Of a DNA stretch of 64,000 bases, positions 35,508 to 47,275 are shown one piece after another. The stretch covers positions 130,310,001 through 130,374,000 of the forward strand of contig CM075672.1 in NCBI GenBank assembly GCA_037962975.1, in the 5' to 3' direction. Both the position numbers and the translations under genes were made by a program. Origin of the DNA: Clitoria ternatea (lineage: Eukaryota; Streptophyta; Magnoliopsida; Fabales; Fabaceae). Positions within the stretch are counted from its first letter, which is position 1. The number at the start of each line of letters is the position of its first letter. Below the pieces are notes generated by a model. The model was not told where the DNA came from. It ran no database searches and was given only the letters and a program-made list of their open reading frames with translations.

Positions 35508-38500
35508 ATGCCCATCAAAAGGGGCCATTAAACATTCATTATTATCTCATACATATACAATTTCCAAACATTCAATAAATTGTCGAGCCTACCATCCATC
35601 ATGGCAAGGCAAGCATGAGTATAAGTCATACAACCATCAATTATCAATCATTCTACTCATGCAATTGAAATGTAAATTCCTCTCCTACCTCGAGAGAAGA
35701 ACCACAATGATTCACACACTCTGAAAGTTCCGCTAAATTGTCTGGAATATAATCTCCTATCAACACACATAAATATATATGTATTCAATTTATGAGCCAT
35801 CACAAGGCACCATCATAAATCTAAACAATTACTAGCTCATCATAAAGCTTAATATCAAATCCTAGACTTGCTAAGACACCAATTCATATTATTGTGTTAG
35901 GTTTCAGGAATTCATTTCCCAAAACCATGATTCTCTAAATCTTAAGGGTAAGCCACACTGAATCATCAACAATATCATATCCCTCATCAAAAGGCATCCA
36001 ATATCACATAACCCATCCAATTGTCATCTTTCCCACTCAAGGTTTAACATGATCCAACATAGCCTGTTCAAAGCCATCATCAATCAAAAATTTCAATTCA
36101 TTAATCCGTCACCACCATTATGGTTTAGTGCTCACACTCATTATTTCATACTTATGACAATACTCATTTATAGGTTTCATCATCCATGGTCCTCTACCAT
36201 TTTAATCTATCCTCAACATCAATAATCAATATTACTCATTCAAAAACTTATTCTCATATATAAAACCTCTCCAATGTCAATTACTCATAATTTTCTCAAG
36301 AATTTCTCAAAGCCCCAAAGTCCTAATTTCTAGGGTTTTCATCAAGAACTCACTATCATCAATTCCAACTACATTTATGCCTTATTTTAAACATCCTTAG
36401 GCTATAAACAATGTATCCCATTCATTATCAACCATAACAATGAATCCCTAAGGATTATCCAACCTAGGCTTGGTTCAACACACCTTTATTCATCAAAATA
36501 ACCTCTAATCTCCTATCACAACACTTAAATAAACTCAAAATCATCAACAAAATCCATGGGTGATCAAAATCTTATCTCTTTCTCCTAGCTCAATACCAAA
36601 CATGAAAATAGGGGAGAGAAAAAGGAGAAGTGAGCTTCAATCATCCAAGTTCCCTTCTTGACCAATGAAGAAAATGAAATGGAGGGGAAGAAGGGCACAC
36701 TACCATTCATGGTTTTTGAGAGGAAGAAGGTGAAGAGGAAGAGAGAAATGTGAGAGGAGAAGAAGAAAGTGTTTTTCCCTAGAGGGGGAGAAAAACAACA
36801 TAAAAATGAGAAAGAGGGGGAGAGAGTTTTGTTTTTAAGTTTTAACCCCTCATTAGTAATTTCTTCGTTTTATAACAAACAGGATCTCCGTTCGGGCTCA
36901 ATACTAAATCCAACAATTATTCTGAAGACATATTCGAATTCCTAATAATATTCTTAATAGCCCTGACCAATGGCATCTCAATCAGAGATACTTTGTCTGA
37001 CACTCATATTTCAACCAGGTATAATTTCGTCTTATTTAGTCTCTATAAATTATAAATATCCATAATAAATCCTAATTTAATTATTTCTAAATTTTTGGTA
37101 CATGTATCAACCCATATATAGTTATTTATCATTTATCCCTCTTAATTAATTATTTTTATAAATTTTAGGATGTTACACTCCTCAAAGAACCACCCCCATA
37201 GGGTCAACCATATACAGCTCCCCGTAGTTATACATGCGCAGCTTAGTGACTTACGCACCGAGTCACTAGGGGAACAACAATATCGCTCGTGCACAAAGCC
37301 GCCCTCCCGCTGGGCCAACCGGAGGAACCCCTAACATTCCATCACCGGCAGCTATGCAATATGCCATGGATGCAATGCAAATGCAAATCATATGCATTCT
37401 TATAACTATGCATCCTATCATGCCACTCATCAATCATCACCATCACTAATATCACCATATGATTCTTAGTGGATTTTATTATCATTGGTTATTGTCATTG
37501 TTTCAAGTTTTAAATATGGCATTCATAATATTTGTCATCAACACAATATTATACAGACAAGTCAAGACCTGCATTATTCACAATGGCATCATAATCCTCA
37601 ACTATATTCATCAATCTTTCATCAACATTCAAGGTATGCTAATCATCCATATTCATTCTCATTCATCATCAATAATGATCATCCCACATTTGTGGTGAAT
37701 ATAAACACAACCACATCATATCAAGGCATAACACTTGCCAAGAAAATAGCATCACCATAAAGCATACCATAAATATTCCAAATGCACAATACATATTGCC
37801 AAGCATAATTATCATCATCATGTTCAACATCTCAATTTATCATCTCAACACAAGCAAGGCAAACATGTATATTATCACATGTGACAATCATTATCATTTA
37901 GAATATAAAACTCCTCTCCTACCTCAAGAGAAGTAGTCTGAGTGATTCGACATTCCCACCTTGTCGTTCGAAATACGTCCTACATTTCACAAGGAATTAT
38001 ATCATTATTTTCTACTCAAAACCACCAAGAGTTACACATTCTAAATTTAGTACTTGTTCATAAAACATTATCATCATTAAACCATTTTTCTTCTTCATTA
38101 ATTTCACTACAACCACCAAGGGTTAGGTATTCAAGTTTTATTATTATGCATCTAAAGTCATACCCAACAATGGGTTCATATAACAATGGCCATCAATCAC
38201 CATTAATGGCCACTCATCATATTAATTCAATTCTCATCATTAATAAATATTTTCCCAACACATTTACTAACACCCACACTCTCAATATCATACATTTCCT
38301 CTCAAAATACATTCTCCAACCAACATTTATTATTTCCCCAATTCCTAGGGTTAGGGTTTCACCAAAAACCCAACAACCATTATAAATAATCATCATTTTC
38401 CATCATCTCTAGCATTAATTTTGTGTGCCCATACCTTAGGGTTTCCTTCATTAATGGCTCTGCCAAACCACCCACATGCAATTAATTACTCACCCAACAA

Positions 38501-39225
38501 CAATAACCCAAAACCTAGGGGATAAGTTCATTAGAAATGAAGAGGAACTTACCTCAATCAACAAACAGCAATTAGATTCAAGGGAGGGAGAATGGGTGAC
38601 AAAATTAGAGAGAAGAGAAGGAGCAAGGGCTTCAAGCTACAAGCTTCTCCTCCTTACCAACGGAAAACAAAAATGGAGGAGGAAGTTGGCACACCACCAT
38701 TAGGGTTTTGGAGAAGAAGAAGATGAAGAGAATGGGAGGAGAAAAGAAAGAAAGTGTCTTGCCTTCGGAAGAAAAGAGCGTTCCGTGAGAAATGAGAGAA
38801 GAAGGAGGAATTAACATTTTAATTTGGCCCATCATTTAAGTTTTCTCCATTTTATAACATACAGGATCGTCGTTCAGGCTCAATATTTTATCCAAAAATT
38901 ATTCCAAACATAGATTCGGATTCACAATAATATTCTTAACAACCTTGACCAACAGTACCTCAATCGGAGATATCTGGTCCAACACCTATATTTCAATCGG
39001 GTATAATTTTAGCTCTTAAAGCCACCATAAATTATGAATAATCCTCATAAATCTCAATTTAATTATTCAACATTTTTGGGACATTTATTAACCTACGTGT
39101 AATTATTCAATATTTATTCCTCATATTTAATCATTTATATAAAATTTGGGATGTTACATAGCTATAATCTCCTTTTTGGAGTTAGATGTAGTGATTCAAA
39201 CCTCTTACACTTTGGCTTTATATTG

Positions 39226-39253
39226 ATATATATATATATATATATATATATAT
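39226..39253. repeat. (TA)n microsatellite
   Basis: About 14 TA units inside the solo LTR that interrupts the Sirevirus gag. Confidence 0.9.
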
Positions 39254-39835
39254 GGTAATTGTTCTATTGATTTTGGTATTCCATTCTATGTTATTTGCTT
39301 GATTCTATTGGATAAATAGTATCTTAATTCAGTTTTCTTAAATTGTTGGGAAATGATTTCTAAAAACCAATCCGAATAAGGTACTTAATATGCTTCGGTG
39401 TTAGGAATAACTTCTGACATATTGAACATTGTTAACAAACGTATCGAATGCTGGAAAACTTGTTAAAATGATTGAGGAATCAAGGTCTTAAAGGTTTTCT
39501 TAGGATTTTAGAGTCGGGGAATCGAAATGAATAACTTGAGATTTGTTGCGTAAAAGTTGATAGGATTAGATACATTTATATCAATGTATCTAAGGTTACG
39601 AAGAGTGATATGAACGAAATCCAATCCTAATTTCTCCATATATGAACTTTCCTTTATTTTAATACTGTTTATGTATGTTTATGTTAGTGTGAACTGTTTG
39701 ATCTTAATATGAAAACCAATCTTTTTCCCGCTTAAACTATTTGAACTGAATTTTTAAGTCTCAAAAGTTCCCTAGTGGAACAACACTCTATTTTACTATA
39801 ACCGACATGGGTAAACTTGTCACACATAATCTTAA

Positions 39836-41239
39836 TACTACAAAAAAAAAATCCTTATCACTTAACTCTGCCAAATGAAACCTTTCATTCTCTTCCATTT
39901 CTTTCAAAGCATTTTTGTTAAGATTTTCTTCTTTTAGTTTAGAAATTTGATTTTCAAAATCAGTAATCATGTCAACATGCTTTAATTTCAATTTTTTGAA
40001 ATTCTTTAAGAGCTTAAAGAAATCATTAAATAACAAATCATACTTTTGTTTTAGTTCAGAATAACTTACATCCTCAGTATCTAAGTCACTGGAGCTTGCT
40101 TCAGAGTTAGATTCCTTATTTTCCATAAGACAAATTTGTGCTGATTCTGTTTCTTCATCAGACTCCTTTGAACTGGATGATCCTTCATCATCCCATGTTA
40201 TCAGACTTTTTTATTTCTTGGGAAATCTTCTCTTCCTTTTTTTATCTTTCTTATCTTTGTTTAAAAGGGGACATTATGCTTTCATATGTCTTGGTTTCCT
40301 ACAATTGAAACATTCTAGAGCAGACTTATCAATTTTAAACTTAAATTGATGTTTACCTTTGTAGTCCTTCTTTTGCACTTTGTCAGGTCTAAACTTCTTC
40401 TTTTTTAGCAGTCTGTGGAATCGCTTGGTTACAAGAGCCAGTTCTTCATCAATGTCAGCACCAGATTCATCAGAGTCTGGATCAGAACGTGAGGATTCTT
40501 CAGCTTTCAATGCTTTGGTTTTTCTGCTTGACTCATCAGACTTCAAGGCAATGTTTTTGGAGGAGGAAGGCTTGTTGACTTCCTTTTGCTTCAGTTTTAG
40601 CTCATGCACTATGAGGACTCCAAGAAACTCATCTATAGAGAAAGTGCTTAGATCTTTAGCTTCTTCTAGTGCAGAACATTTGGCATCAAATCTTTTAGGC
40701 AAGCTTCCAAGAAGCTTAACATTGATGTCTTCTATAGAGGGAGTGGTTCTAAGAGCCTTGAGTTTGTTCAGCAGAGTTTGGAATCTTCTAAACATTTGAT
40801 CCACATACTCATGTTCTTCCATTTTGAAGGTATCATACTATTTAGTTAATAGTATATTTTTACACCTTTTGACATTAGATGTGCCTTCATAATTTCGTTG
40901 AAAAGCATCCTAGACTTCTTTAGTTGTCTTGTAGTTAAGTACTTTGTTATACTCAGATTTGCTAAGAGCATAAGTAACCAAAAATCTAGCCTTGGCATTT
41001 ATCTCTATTTATATGATTTGAACGGTTGTCCATTCATCTTCAGATTTAGGCTTTCCTTCTCCATCAATAAGAGTATCATAATCTCCATTAATAATAACTG
41101 CCCATAGACTATACTGAGTGGATTTTATGAACATTTCCATTTTATCCTTCCAATATGGGTAGTCTTCTCCAAAGAAGGCTGGAGGCCTGTTGATTGAAGA
41201 TCCTTCTACGATCAACTGGTTACTTTGAGAGGCTGCCAT
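39836..41239 (-). pseudogene. gag: Sirevirus gag, 5' part, broken
   Basis: Minus strand from 41239: MAASQSNQLIVEG... with FFGEDYPYWKDKMEMF, the usual start of copia Gag (stop at 41009). 40822-40274 holds the Gag core (FRRFQTLLNKLKAL, LLGSLPKRFD) and a basic region with a knuckle-like CFNCRKPRH. 40126-39836 holds an acidic, coiled-coil-like stretch (SYSELKQKYDLLFND). Stops separate the blocks, and the frame is cut by the insertion at 39835/19686. Confidence 0.8.
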
Positions 41240-41287
41240 AGATCTTTATCCTTTTCACTCGAGGGCGTGATCAACCCAAAAGGATAA

Positions 41288-41299
41288 GCTCTGATACTA
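41288..41299 (-). other. Sirevirus primer binding site
   Basis: Minus strand TAGTATCAGAGC right after the LTR end at 41302; it differs from the iMet consensus by one base. Confidence 0.75.
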
Positions 41300-42092
41300 A
41301 TTGATGGTTCAAAGTCTGACTTAGAAAGGGGGGTTGAATAAGTCACAGGCTCTTTATACGGAAATTCAAACCAAATAAAAACTTGTAATCAAATGATGCA
41401 AGAAAGTAAAGAAAAAATATTAACACAGAGAGTTTATACTGGTTCACTTCTAACTCAAAAGCTACGTCCAGTCCCTTCTAACTTGAAGGATTTCCATAAT
41501 TGTAAAACCTGCTTTACAATAATATCACCAGACTAGTGCCACAAGTATTCTTGACTCCAGCCACTTCTGGCTTAAACCCAAGTATTCTTTCAATAAGCCA
41601 CTCCTAGCTCAAACCCAAGTATTATTTCTAAAGCCTCTTCAAGCCAACAATGTTTCCCATATTAACAAATTTTGGAAACACACCAGACTTTACAGTTTGT
41701 TTGTGAAAGAAAGAGTAATTCACAGAACTTAGTGTATGAAAGATATACAGAAGAGATTATACACTAAGTTATGATACAAGACCAAGGTCTGTTAGAGGCA
41801 AAACAAACAAAGAAGGTCTCTGTCTATAAGAAGAATGAATACACAAAGAGAATTTTGACTCAAGAGAATTTTTTATGAAAGCTCATGAGTATTGTATATC
41901 TTGAAATTCACTCTTCCTTGGTATAAATAGGTGATGGAAAAATGAACATTGCTACTTTTTGAAAAAGATACAGACGTTGGAAATCCTGTGAAGGTTTTTG
42001 CCTTAAACTTTCAGATACTAGACCTGTGATGATCAAGCAGATGCAGGGGGTCTGGTAGAAGGCTTCTTCAGTTCTTTCATGGAAATGGTTTC

Positions 42093-44950
42093 TGATGGTT
42101 CAGAGTCAGACTTAAAAGGGGGGTTAAATAAGTCTTAGACTCTTCTTCATGAAACTTTGAACCAAATTAAAATGTAAGTAATCAAACAAGTAATGAATGA
42201 GAGGGATAAACACACAGAGTTTATACTGGTCCACTTCCAACACGGAAGCTACGTCCAGTCCCTTCGAACTTGAAGGATTTCCACTATTGTAAAAATCTCA
42301 TTTACAACAACAGCACCAGACCTATGCTACAAGTATTCTTGACACTAGCCACTTTTAGCTTATCCCAAGTATTCTTTCAAAAAGCCACTCCTGGCTTAAC
42401 CCAAGTATTCTTTCGAAAGCCTCTTTAGGCCAAAGTGTTTCCCAACACACAAACTTGTTCTAGTAACACACTAGACTTTTACGAATAGCAAGAATAAAAA
42501 GAAGTTTTTCAGAACTTAGTGTACAGATAATAGATAATTTTGAAATTGAACACTAAGTTTTTGACACAAGACCTGAGTCTACTGGAGGCGGAACTAGAAA
42601 GTAATGAGGGTCTTTGTCTTACAAGAAAATGAACAAGAATGAGATTGAATAATAACTTGAAGAGTTTGTTTCTAAGTTTTTCTTGTATATTTGATGTTCA
42701 AACTTCCTTGGTATTTATAGTAACTTGGAGAATATAACCGTTATTGTTGGCCCAGTAATAATGTTTTAACTGTTTGTGTTTACTACCGGGTCATTAATTG
42801 GCAAGCGCACAAATCGTTTGTAGTTTTCAAAATTTAGATATCGTTCCACTGGGATTGAAAGTCCAATAACAATAGTAATTTCCTAGTCACTATGGTAAAT
42901 GAAAATAAACTTATAGACAAAAGAATGATTTATATACAATTTATACAATATTCACAGGATAGCATGGTTGAATTGTTCATGAGATAAAAAAAAAATAAAA
43001 ATCTATCTAAAAAGTTGAGTTTAAATCTAGAATAGGTAAGATACTTGAGAATTAAACACAGATACACAAATTATGTTAGAAATTGGATCCCTAATCTAGA
43101 ATAACAATGAGGACTCAAGACATGCATATTTAATCATCACGTTTCATATCATTGCAGCTTAAAATCATTATAACCGATCCCTCATGATATAAATTCTAAG
43201 AATTCACCGTAAAGTCCGATCCCTCATGAGCTTTCTCAGTAAAAACTTGCATTATGTCCGGGCCTTATAGCAACAATGGTTAACAACCCCTATAGAATTG
43301 AGATACCAAGGGTATTCCAACTTTTACTTTCATCAAAACAAGTTTCAATACGGCATGAATAATCATTCTCCCATTTGACATTCACACTAATAAAACAAGT
43401 TTCAATACACATGAAAATCATTCTCCCGTTTGACGTTCATATTAATAAAAGATTGAAATACTAACATGGACTTGAATCATAAACATGCAGAGGTCGAATT
43501 CACAACATTATACTCAATAGATTAGTTCACCAATTCCAACATAAATAGATTAGTTACACATGGTAAAAGTAAAAACAACACTTACAGAGGTTGACATTAC
43601 GAAGACGATGGAAACTTCATGATACAACGATCACAATACAACAAAACACTATTAAGTATCTAGAAAACTATTCTAGAACTATAAACTCACAAAAGAAGTA
43701 CTTAAAGTTGAGTACAAAGAGAGAAAAGAATGAGAATGTGATGATATGGGATGCTTAGAATGGTGTTGGATGGCCCTATTTATAGGGCTGAGCAAGGGTG
43801 CTGACGCTACGCGTCAGACCCCTGACTCAGCTTCCATTAAACAGCTGATAATGGCCTCTTCAAATTATTAAATTTGATCATGCTTGGCCACTTGGATGTG
43901 TCTCCACTGTGTTTTGGCCATTTGTGCTAAGTGGAGTGGCCATTGGTGCTGTGTGGAGTGGCCATTATTGGGTCAAAGTTGAGTGCTTGGCCAAGCTGGC
44001 TGTGGAGTCCACGCAGCTCTGACGCTACGCGTCACAGCCACGCGTAGCGTCAGCATCAAAAGTAGCCATGCTACGCGTGGGGTTGATGCTACGCGTCAGC
44101 TCCTCCAGTATCTTTAATTTTGTCTTAAATTCTCTACTTTTTCAATGCAAAACTAGAGAAAATTGATCAAGGGCAGATTATTTCCAACAACATCCATTTA
44201 TTGAATTTAAAACCTAATTTTCTAACAAATTAAATTAATTTTTATGATTTTTATGAAATTTTTATTAAAGCTTTTATTAAAAATTTGAGGACTAACAGTT
44301 ATTGCTTCTTGAAAGGAGATATAGACGTTGGAAATCCTTTAAAGGTATTTTGCCTTAAGTTTCTTGTTATCAAACCTTGAAGTTGAATTTAAGCTTGAGA
44401 GAGAAGTCTGAATCATATTTCAACATTTTCATGAAAATGGTTTCCCATCCATTTCCATGCATAAAGCCATTCATGAACTAATTCTTGATTCAGCGATAGG
44501 TTGCTTTCTGAGACATTCTGATGAGATCTTTGACTTGTGATCAGAATTGGCAGGGGTAGGTACGCTGAAAGCTGCTGCTTATGTTGATCTTGTTCTTTTT
44601 GTTCTTTAATGATAAACACGCAAATATGATATGATCATTTCTCCTAAAGCATCACCAAAATAGAATTTATGAATGTCGAAGAAGAGTTCTTTGATCAGGA
44701 TGCTTCTATCAAACTTTTGTTGTTCTTCTAGACTTTTTAGAACACGTATGCTCCCCTTTTGTTTTTACAGCCTATTCTTCGTATCCTCAAATCTCTTAGT
44801 CACAAAAAAACGTTATGAAAAATTCAGACTTTTATTCTTTTAGCGAAAATACTTGATGGATGATATAAACAAATACAGGAATATATAAAATCTAAGGTCT
44901 AGTCTGAAAGGACTTAAGACTTATATTTTCGACCAAACTTTTTCTTAACA
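42093..44950 (-). mobile_element. Related Sirevirus solo LTR inside the 5' LTR
   Basis: On the plus strand it starts TGATGGTTCAGAGTCAGAC and ends ...TTCTTAACA. The duplication is GTTTC (42088-42092) against ATTTC (44951-44955), one mismatch. Own length is about 1.3 kb after subtracting the inner LTR. Confidence 0.75.
42745..44297 (-). mobile_element. Athila-like solo LTR (1553 bp)
   Basis: Target duplication GTTAT at 42740-42744 and 44298-44302. On the minus strand it begins TGTTAGTCCTC and ends CCCAACA-like sequence at 42745. It is homologous to the LTR at 4393-5953 over its length, including the TGACGCTACGCGTCA motifs (about 43800-43815 and 44020-44100) and a TATAAATAGGG box (minus strand near 43780). 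Confidence 0.85.
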
Positions 44951-45473
44951 ATTTCTTATGCATTTCCAGTGCATAAAGTCATTCTTGTTTCATATCTTGA
45001 TTGAGCGAAGGATCAGAAGTCAGTGTTGAAAAACTCTCTGAGATATGCTGACATTTCTTCTAAATATAATCAGCTTTTTCTGAGTATGCATAGAGGTAGG
45101 TACCTTGACTTTGGCTGTTGAGCTTGATTTTGTTCCTTGTGTTCTTTGATGATAAGCACGCATATATGATAAGTGCATAAGTCCCAATGCATCACCAAAA
45201 TAATATTAAGAACATAAAAAAGAGATTACGTTCTTTTTCTGTTTGTGCATAACGTTTAAAGTCTGATTGAGTGCTTCTACCAGACTTTTGGTCATCCTAT
45301 CAGACTTCTGAATATTGGGACTCCTCCTTTGTTTTATAGCCTAAGACTTAGATCTTAAAACACTTAGGTACACAGATTAGTCATAAAATGTACAGACTTC
45401 ATTTATTAACAAAAGTTCTTGATGTATATTATTGACAAATCTGAGGGTGCAAGCACTAGGGTTTGGTCCAATA

Positions 45474-45913
45474 TAAAATATTTTTCAACCAAACCTTTCT
45501 TTAAAATTAACAAAATTCAAATATTATTATATAAAATTTTGAAGAAAAAAATTAAAAAATGATATATCACATTGGTTTTTAAAAAAGCCGTTGTGAGAAG
45601 TCTCTAATTTCACATGGGTTTTTTAATAACCGATGTGAGATGTCTCTAATATCATATGGGTTTTTGATAAAATCGATGTGAGATGTCTCATAAATCACAT
45701 TAGTTATGCATAAAACCGATGTGGAATGTTGTATAGATAACAATTTCACATCGGTTTTAGAGAAAAACTTGATGTGGTAAGATGGTTTTCACATCGGTAT
45801 TAAAATCGATGTGAGATATACCCATATTTCACAACAGTCGGATCCACATCGATTTAAAAACCAATGTAAAATGGCTAAGAAAACTAATATGGAATCCTAT
45901 TTTTGCACTAGTG
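45474..45913 (+). mobile_element. CACTA-type transposon terminus with subterminal repeats
   Basis: Several copies of CACATCGGTTTT / ACCGATGTGAGAT in both orientations (about 45575-45870), then the end ...CCTATTTTTGCACTAGTG at 45896-45913, that is, a TIR reading CACTAGTGCAAAAATAGG inward. Likely the 3' end of the element whose Ulp1 relic lies at 10562-11805. Confidence 0.65.
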
Positions 45914-46295
45914 TTGATCTCAATTAATCTAAAGAATTGAGATTAATCAATAAGAATTAATTTTAAGTTACGGGAATCACTTAGTCTATTCTCTTATTTT
46001 ATGTTCCATAATAATTCTAACTATGACCTTAATTTATAACCTTAATTTCGTTATATGTTTTCTTATATTTCTAAATTTTAATATCAAATTGTATTTGAGC
46101 TGTTTCACCATGTGATCAATTATCCGTTCCTGGCACCGCTTAATTTTAAGTTATTACAATGTCTTACAATAATTCTTGAAATAAATCAATTATTCATTTT
46201 ATTATAGGAATTATTTTTACAACATAATGATCGAGAAAATTATAAATAAATTCCAAATAAAATAGAAATTGTTACAACACTCCCTAAAATTTAGC
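45914..46295. other. Unassigned AT-rich sequence
   Basis: No ORF, repeat or conserved motif recognised. Confidence 0.5.
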
Positions 46296-47150
46296 TTACC
46301 AATTTCAAATAGACAAGGGTAAGATTTCCACATTTCCTCCTCCAACTCTCAGGTTGTATTTCCCTCATCGATCGTGCTCTAGACCACTTTAACTAGCTAT
46401 ATATCTTTTCTTCTTAATTTTTTTATGTGACGCCCCTTGATTCAAACAGACATGGTCTCATATGGGAGGTTTTCTTTTAACTTGATTTGATTCAGGCAAT
46501 TACATAGGTTGGGTTTGGAATATACTTACACAATTAGGAGATATGGAAAACTCTGTGAAGGTTTGAAATCTTTATTCACTGAGCAATTTGATAGGCTGAG
46601 GGTCCTATGCATTTAAGGATTTGATAGTGTTCAAGGTGCCTTCAGCTAATTTATTGGATTTCAATACTCGATTGACTATAGTTACTAGTGTAACCTTCAT
46701 ACATGATCACCCTCTTGAACCTTGAGGGGTTTCAATTGTTAATCGTAATAACTTTTCTACCTAGCCTTCATTTTCTCCCTTATTTCCCTAACCTTTTCTG
46801 TCATCAACTATAAAAACTCAAGCACCATTATTATCCTTTTACTTGTCTCATAATAACATAAAGGTGTTCGGCACTTTTATACAAAGCTTCATAAAGTGTC
46901 ATAATGATGATAGTATGATAACTATTATTGTAGGTGAACTCAATGAGTGGTAAGTATTTATGCCAACTGCCACCATGCTTCAACGTGAAAGGACATAACA
47001 AATATTCCATGGTTTAGAGGTTCTTTCAAATTGTCCATCAATTTTGGGGTGATATGTTGAACTAAGCCTTAGCAGTGTATTGAAGGCCTATTGTAGGCTT
47101 TCCCATAAGCTTGAGGTGAATTGGCTTTTGATGGTTGTCCCTACAAATAA
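46296..47150 (-). pseudogene. Decayed gypsy integrase-chromodomain relic
   Basis: Read on the minus strand with frame changes: QFTSSLWESLQ, LSSTYHPKIDGQFERT (about 47060), HKYLPLIEFTYNNSYH (about 46950), a KSYYD and GDHV block (about 46770), VNRVLKSNKLAEGTL (about 46660), SAYQIA (about 46590), KENLPYETM and RHIKKLRRKDI (about 46420), then chromodomain remnants with a LEEEM..SYP stretch and KLNFR near 46290. No frame is open; this is an old chromovirus fragment. Confidence 0.75.
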
Positions 47151-47174
47151 GCATAAGAATTTTTTAGTGTGCTT

Positions 47175-47275
47175 TGTCATTAATCACACACTTCTCAAGA
47201 AGTTTCAGTAGATCACCCATCTAAAATTGCTCTAAGTTAAACACGCTTAACTTTGAAGTTCTTATGTGATATCCT
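47175..47275 (-). repeat. 5S-rRNA-derived segment (Cassandra-like LTR remnant)
   Basis: On the plus strand it reads like the complement of plant 5S rRNA: an ACACTTCTCAAGAAGTTT stretch, then GATCACCCATC, CTCTAAGTTAAACACGCTTAAC, TTTGAAGTTCTTATGTGAT. The spacing fits the 5S order through the internal control region. LTRs carrying 5S sequence are known from Cassandra elements. It is too diverged to be a working 5S gene. Confidence 0.6.

Larger units (their letters stand above)
22582..37177 (-). mobile_element. LTR-like unit related to the Tekay LTRs, mosaic
   Basis: Flanked by CTCCT at 22577-22581 and 37178-37182. On the minus strand it begins TGTAACATCCT and ends ...CTAGGGGTGACA. Without the inner element (26082-35507 and one duplicated ATGCC) it is about 5.2 kb. 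Its first half resembles the start of the long LTR, then continues with late-LTR sequence and a TGAATCGATTCA cluster (25330-25680). Below 24960 a second stretch again follows the middle and end of the LTR, so late-LTR material seems present twice. I could not resolve whether this is duplication, recombination or another insertion. No coding sequence. Confidence 0.6.
20484..39158 (-). mobile_element. Tekay-like solo LTR (~4.1 kb), split
   Basis: Flanked by TAGCT at 20479-20483 and 39159-39163. On the minus strand it starts TGTAACATCCC at 39158 and ends ...GGGCGTCATGACA at 20484. Own sequence: 39158-37178 and 22581-20484, about 4.08 kb, collinear with the long LTR at 6507-10561. No internal coding region is present, so it is a solo LTR. 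Confidence 0.8.
19691..39830. mobile_element. Solo LTR in Sirevirus gag, host to deeper insertions
   Basis: Bounded by CTTAA at 19686-19690 and 39831-39835; removing it restores the continuity of gag. Its own sequence is only 19691-20483 plus 39164-39830 (about 1.46 kb), with no coding region. It starts TGATAAATG; the right edge (...CACACATAAT) lacks a CA terminus, so a shift of one base in the duplication is possible. Family unknown, probably a gypsy LTR. Confidence 0.7.
11811..45473 (-). mobile_element. Sirevirus-type Ty1/copia element, split by nested insertions
   Basis: On the minus strand, in order: 5' LTR (41302-45473, outer end truncated, interrupted), primer site, gag, a 20-kb insertion at 19691-39830, rest of gag, protease, integrase, RT, RNase H, a long 3' ORF region, purine tract and 3' LTR (11811 to about 13366). 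Both LTRs begin TGATGGTTCA on the plus strand and share long collinear segments. Gag organisation, RNase H end and an extra ORF between pol and the 3' LTR indicate the SIRE/Maximus lineage. Stops and frameshifts throughout pol make it inactive. Confidence 0.8.
41302..45473 (-). repeat. Sirevirus 5' LTR, interrupted and truncated
   Basis: The inner end (TGATGGTTCA on the plus strand) is at 41302. The LTR is interrupted by another LTR at 42093-44950 and resumes to 45473, where similarity to the 3' LTR stops after GGTCCAATATA. About 280 bp of the outer end are missing. Confidence 0.75.

Noticed and set aside
40380..40799. 139-codon plus-strand ORF
   Set aside because: Antisense shadow of the Sirevirus gag.
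47175..47275. Functional 5S rRNA gene
   Set aside because: Too many changes in the internal promoter and no terminator run at the expected place; best seen as LTR-borne relic.
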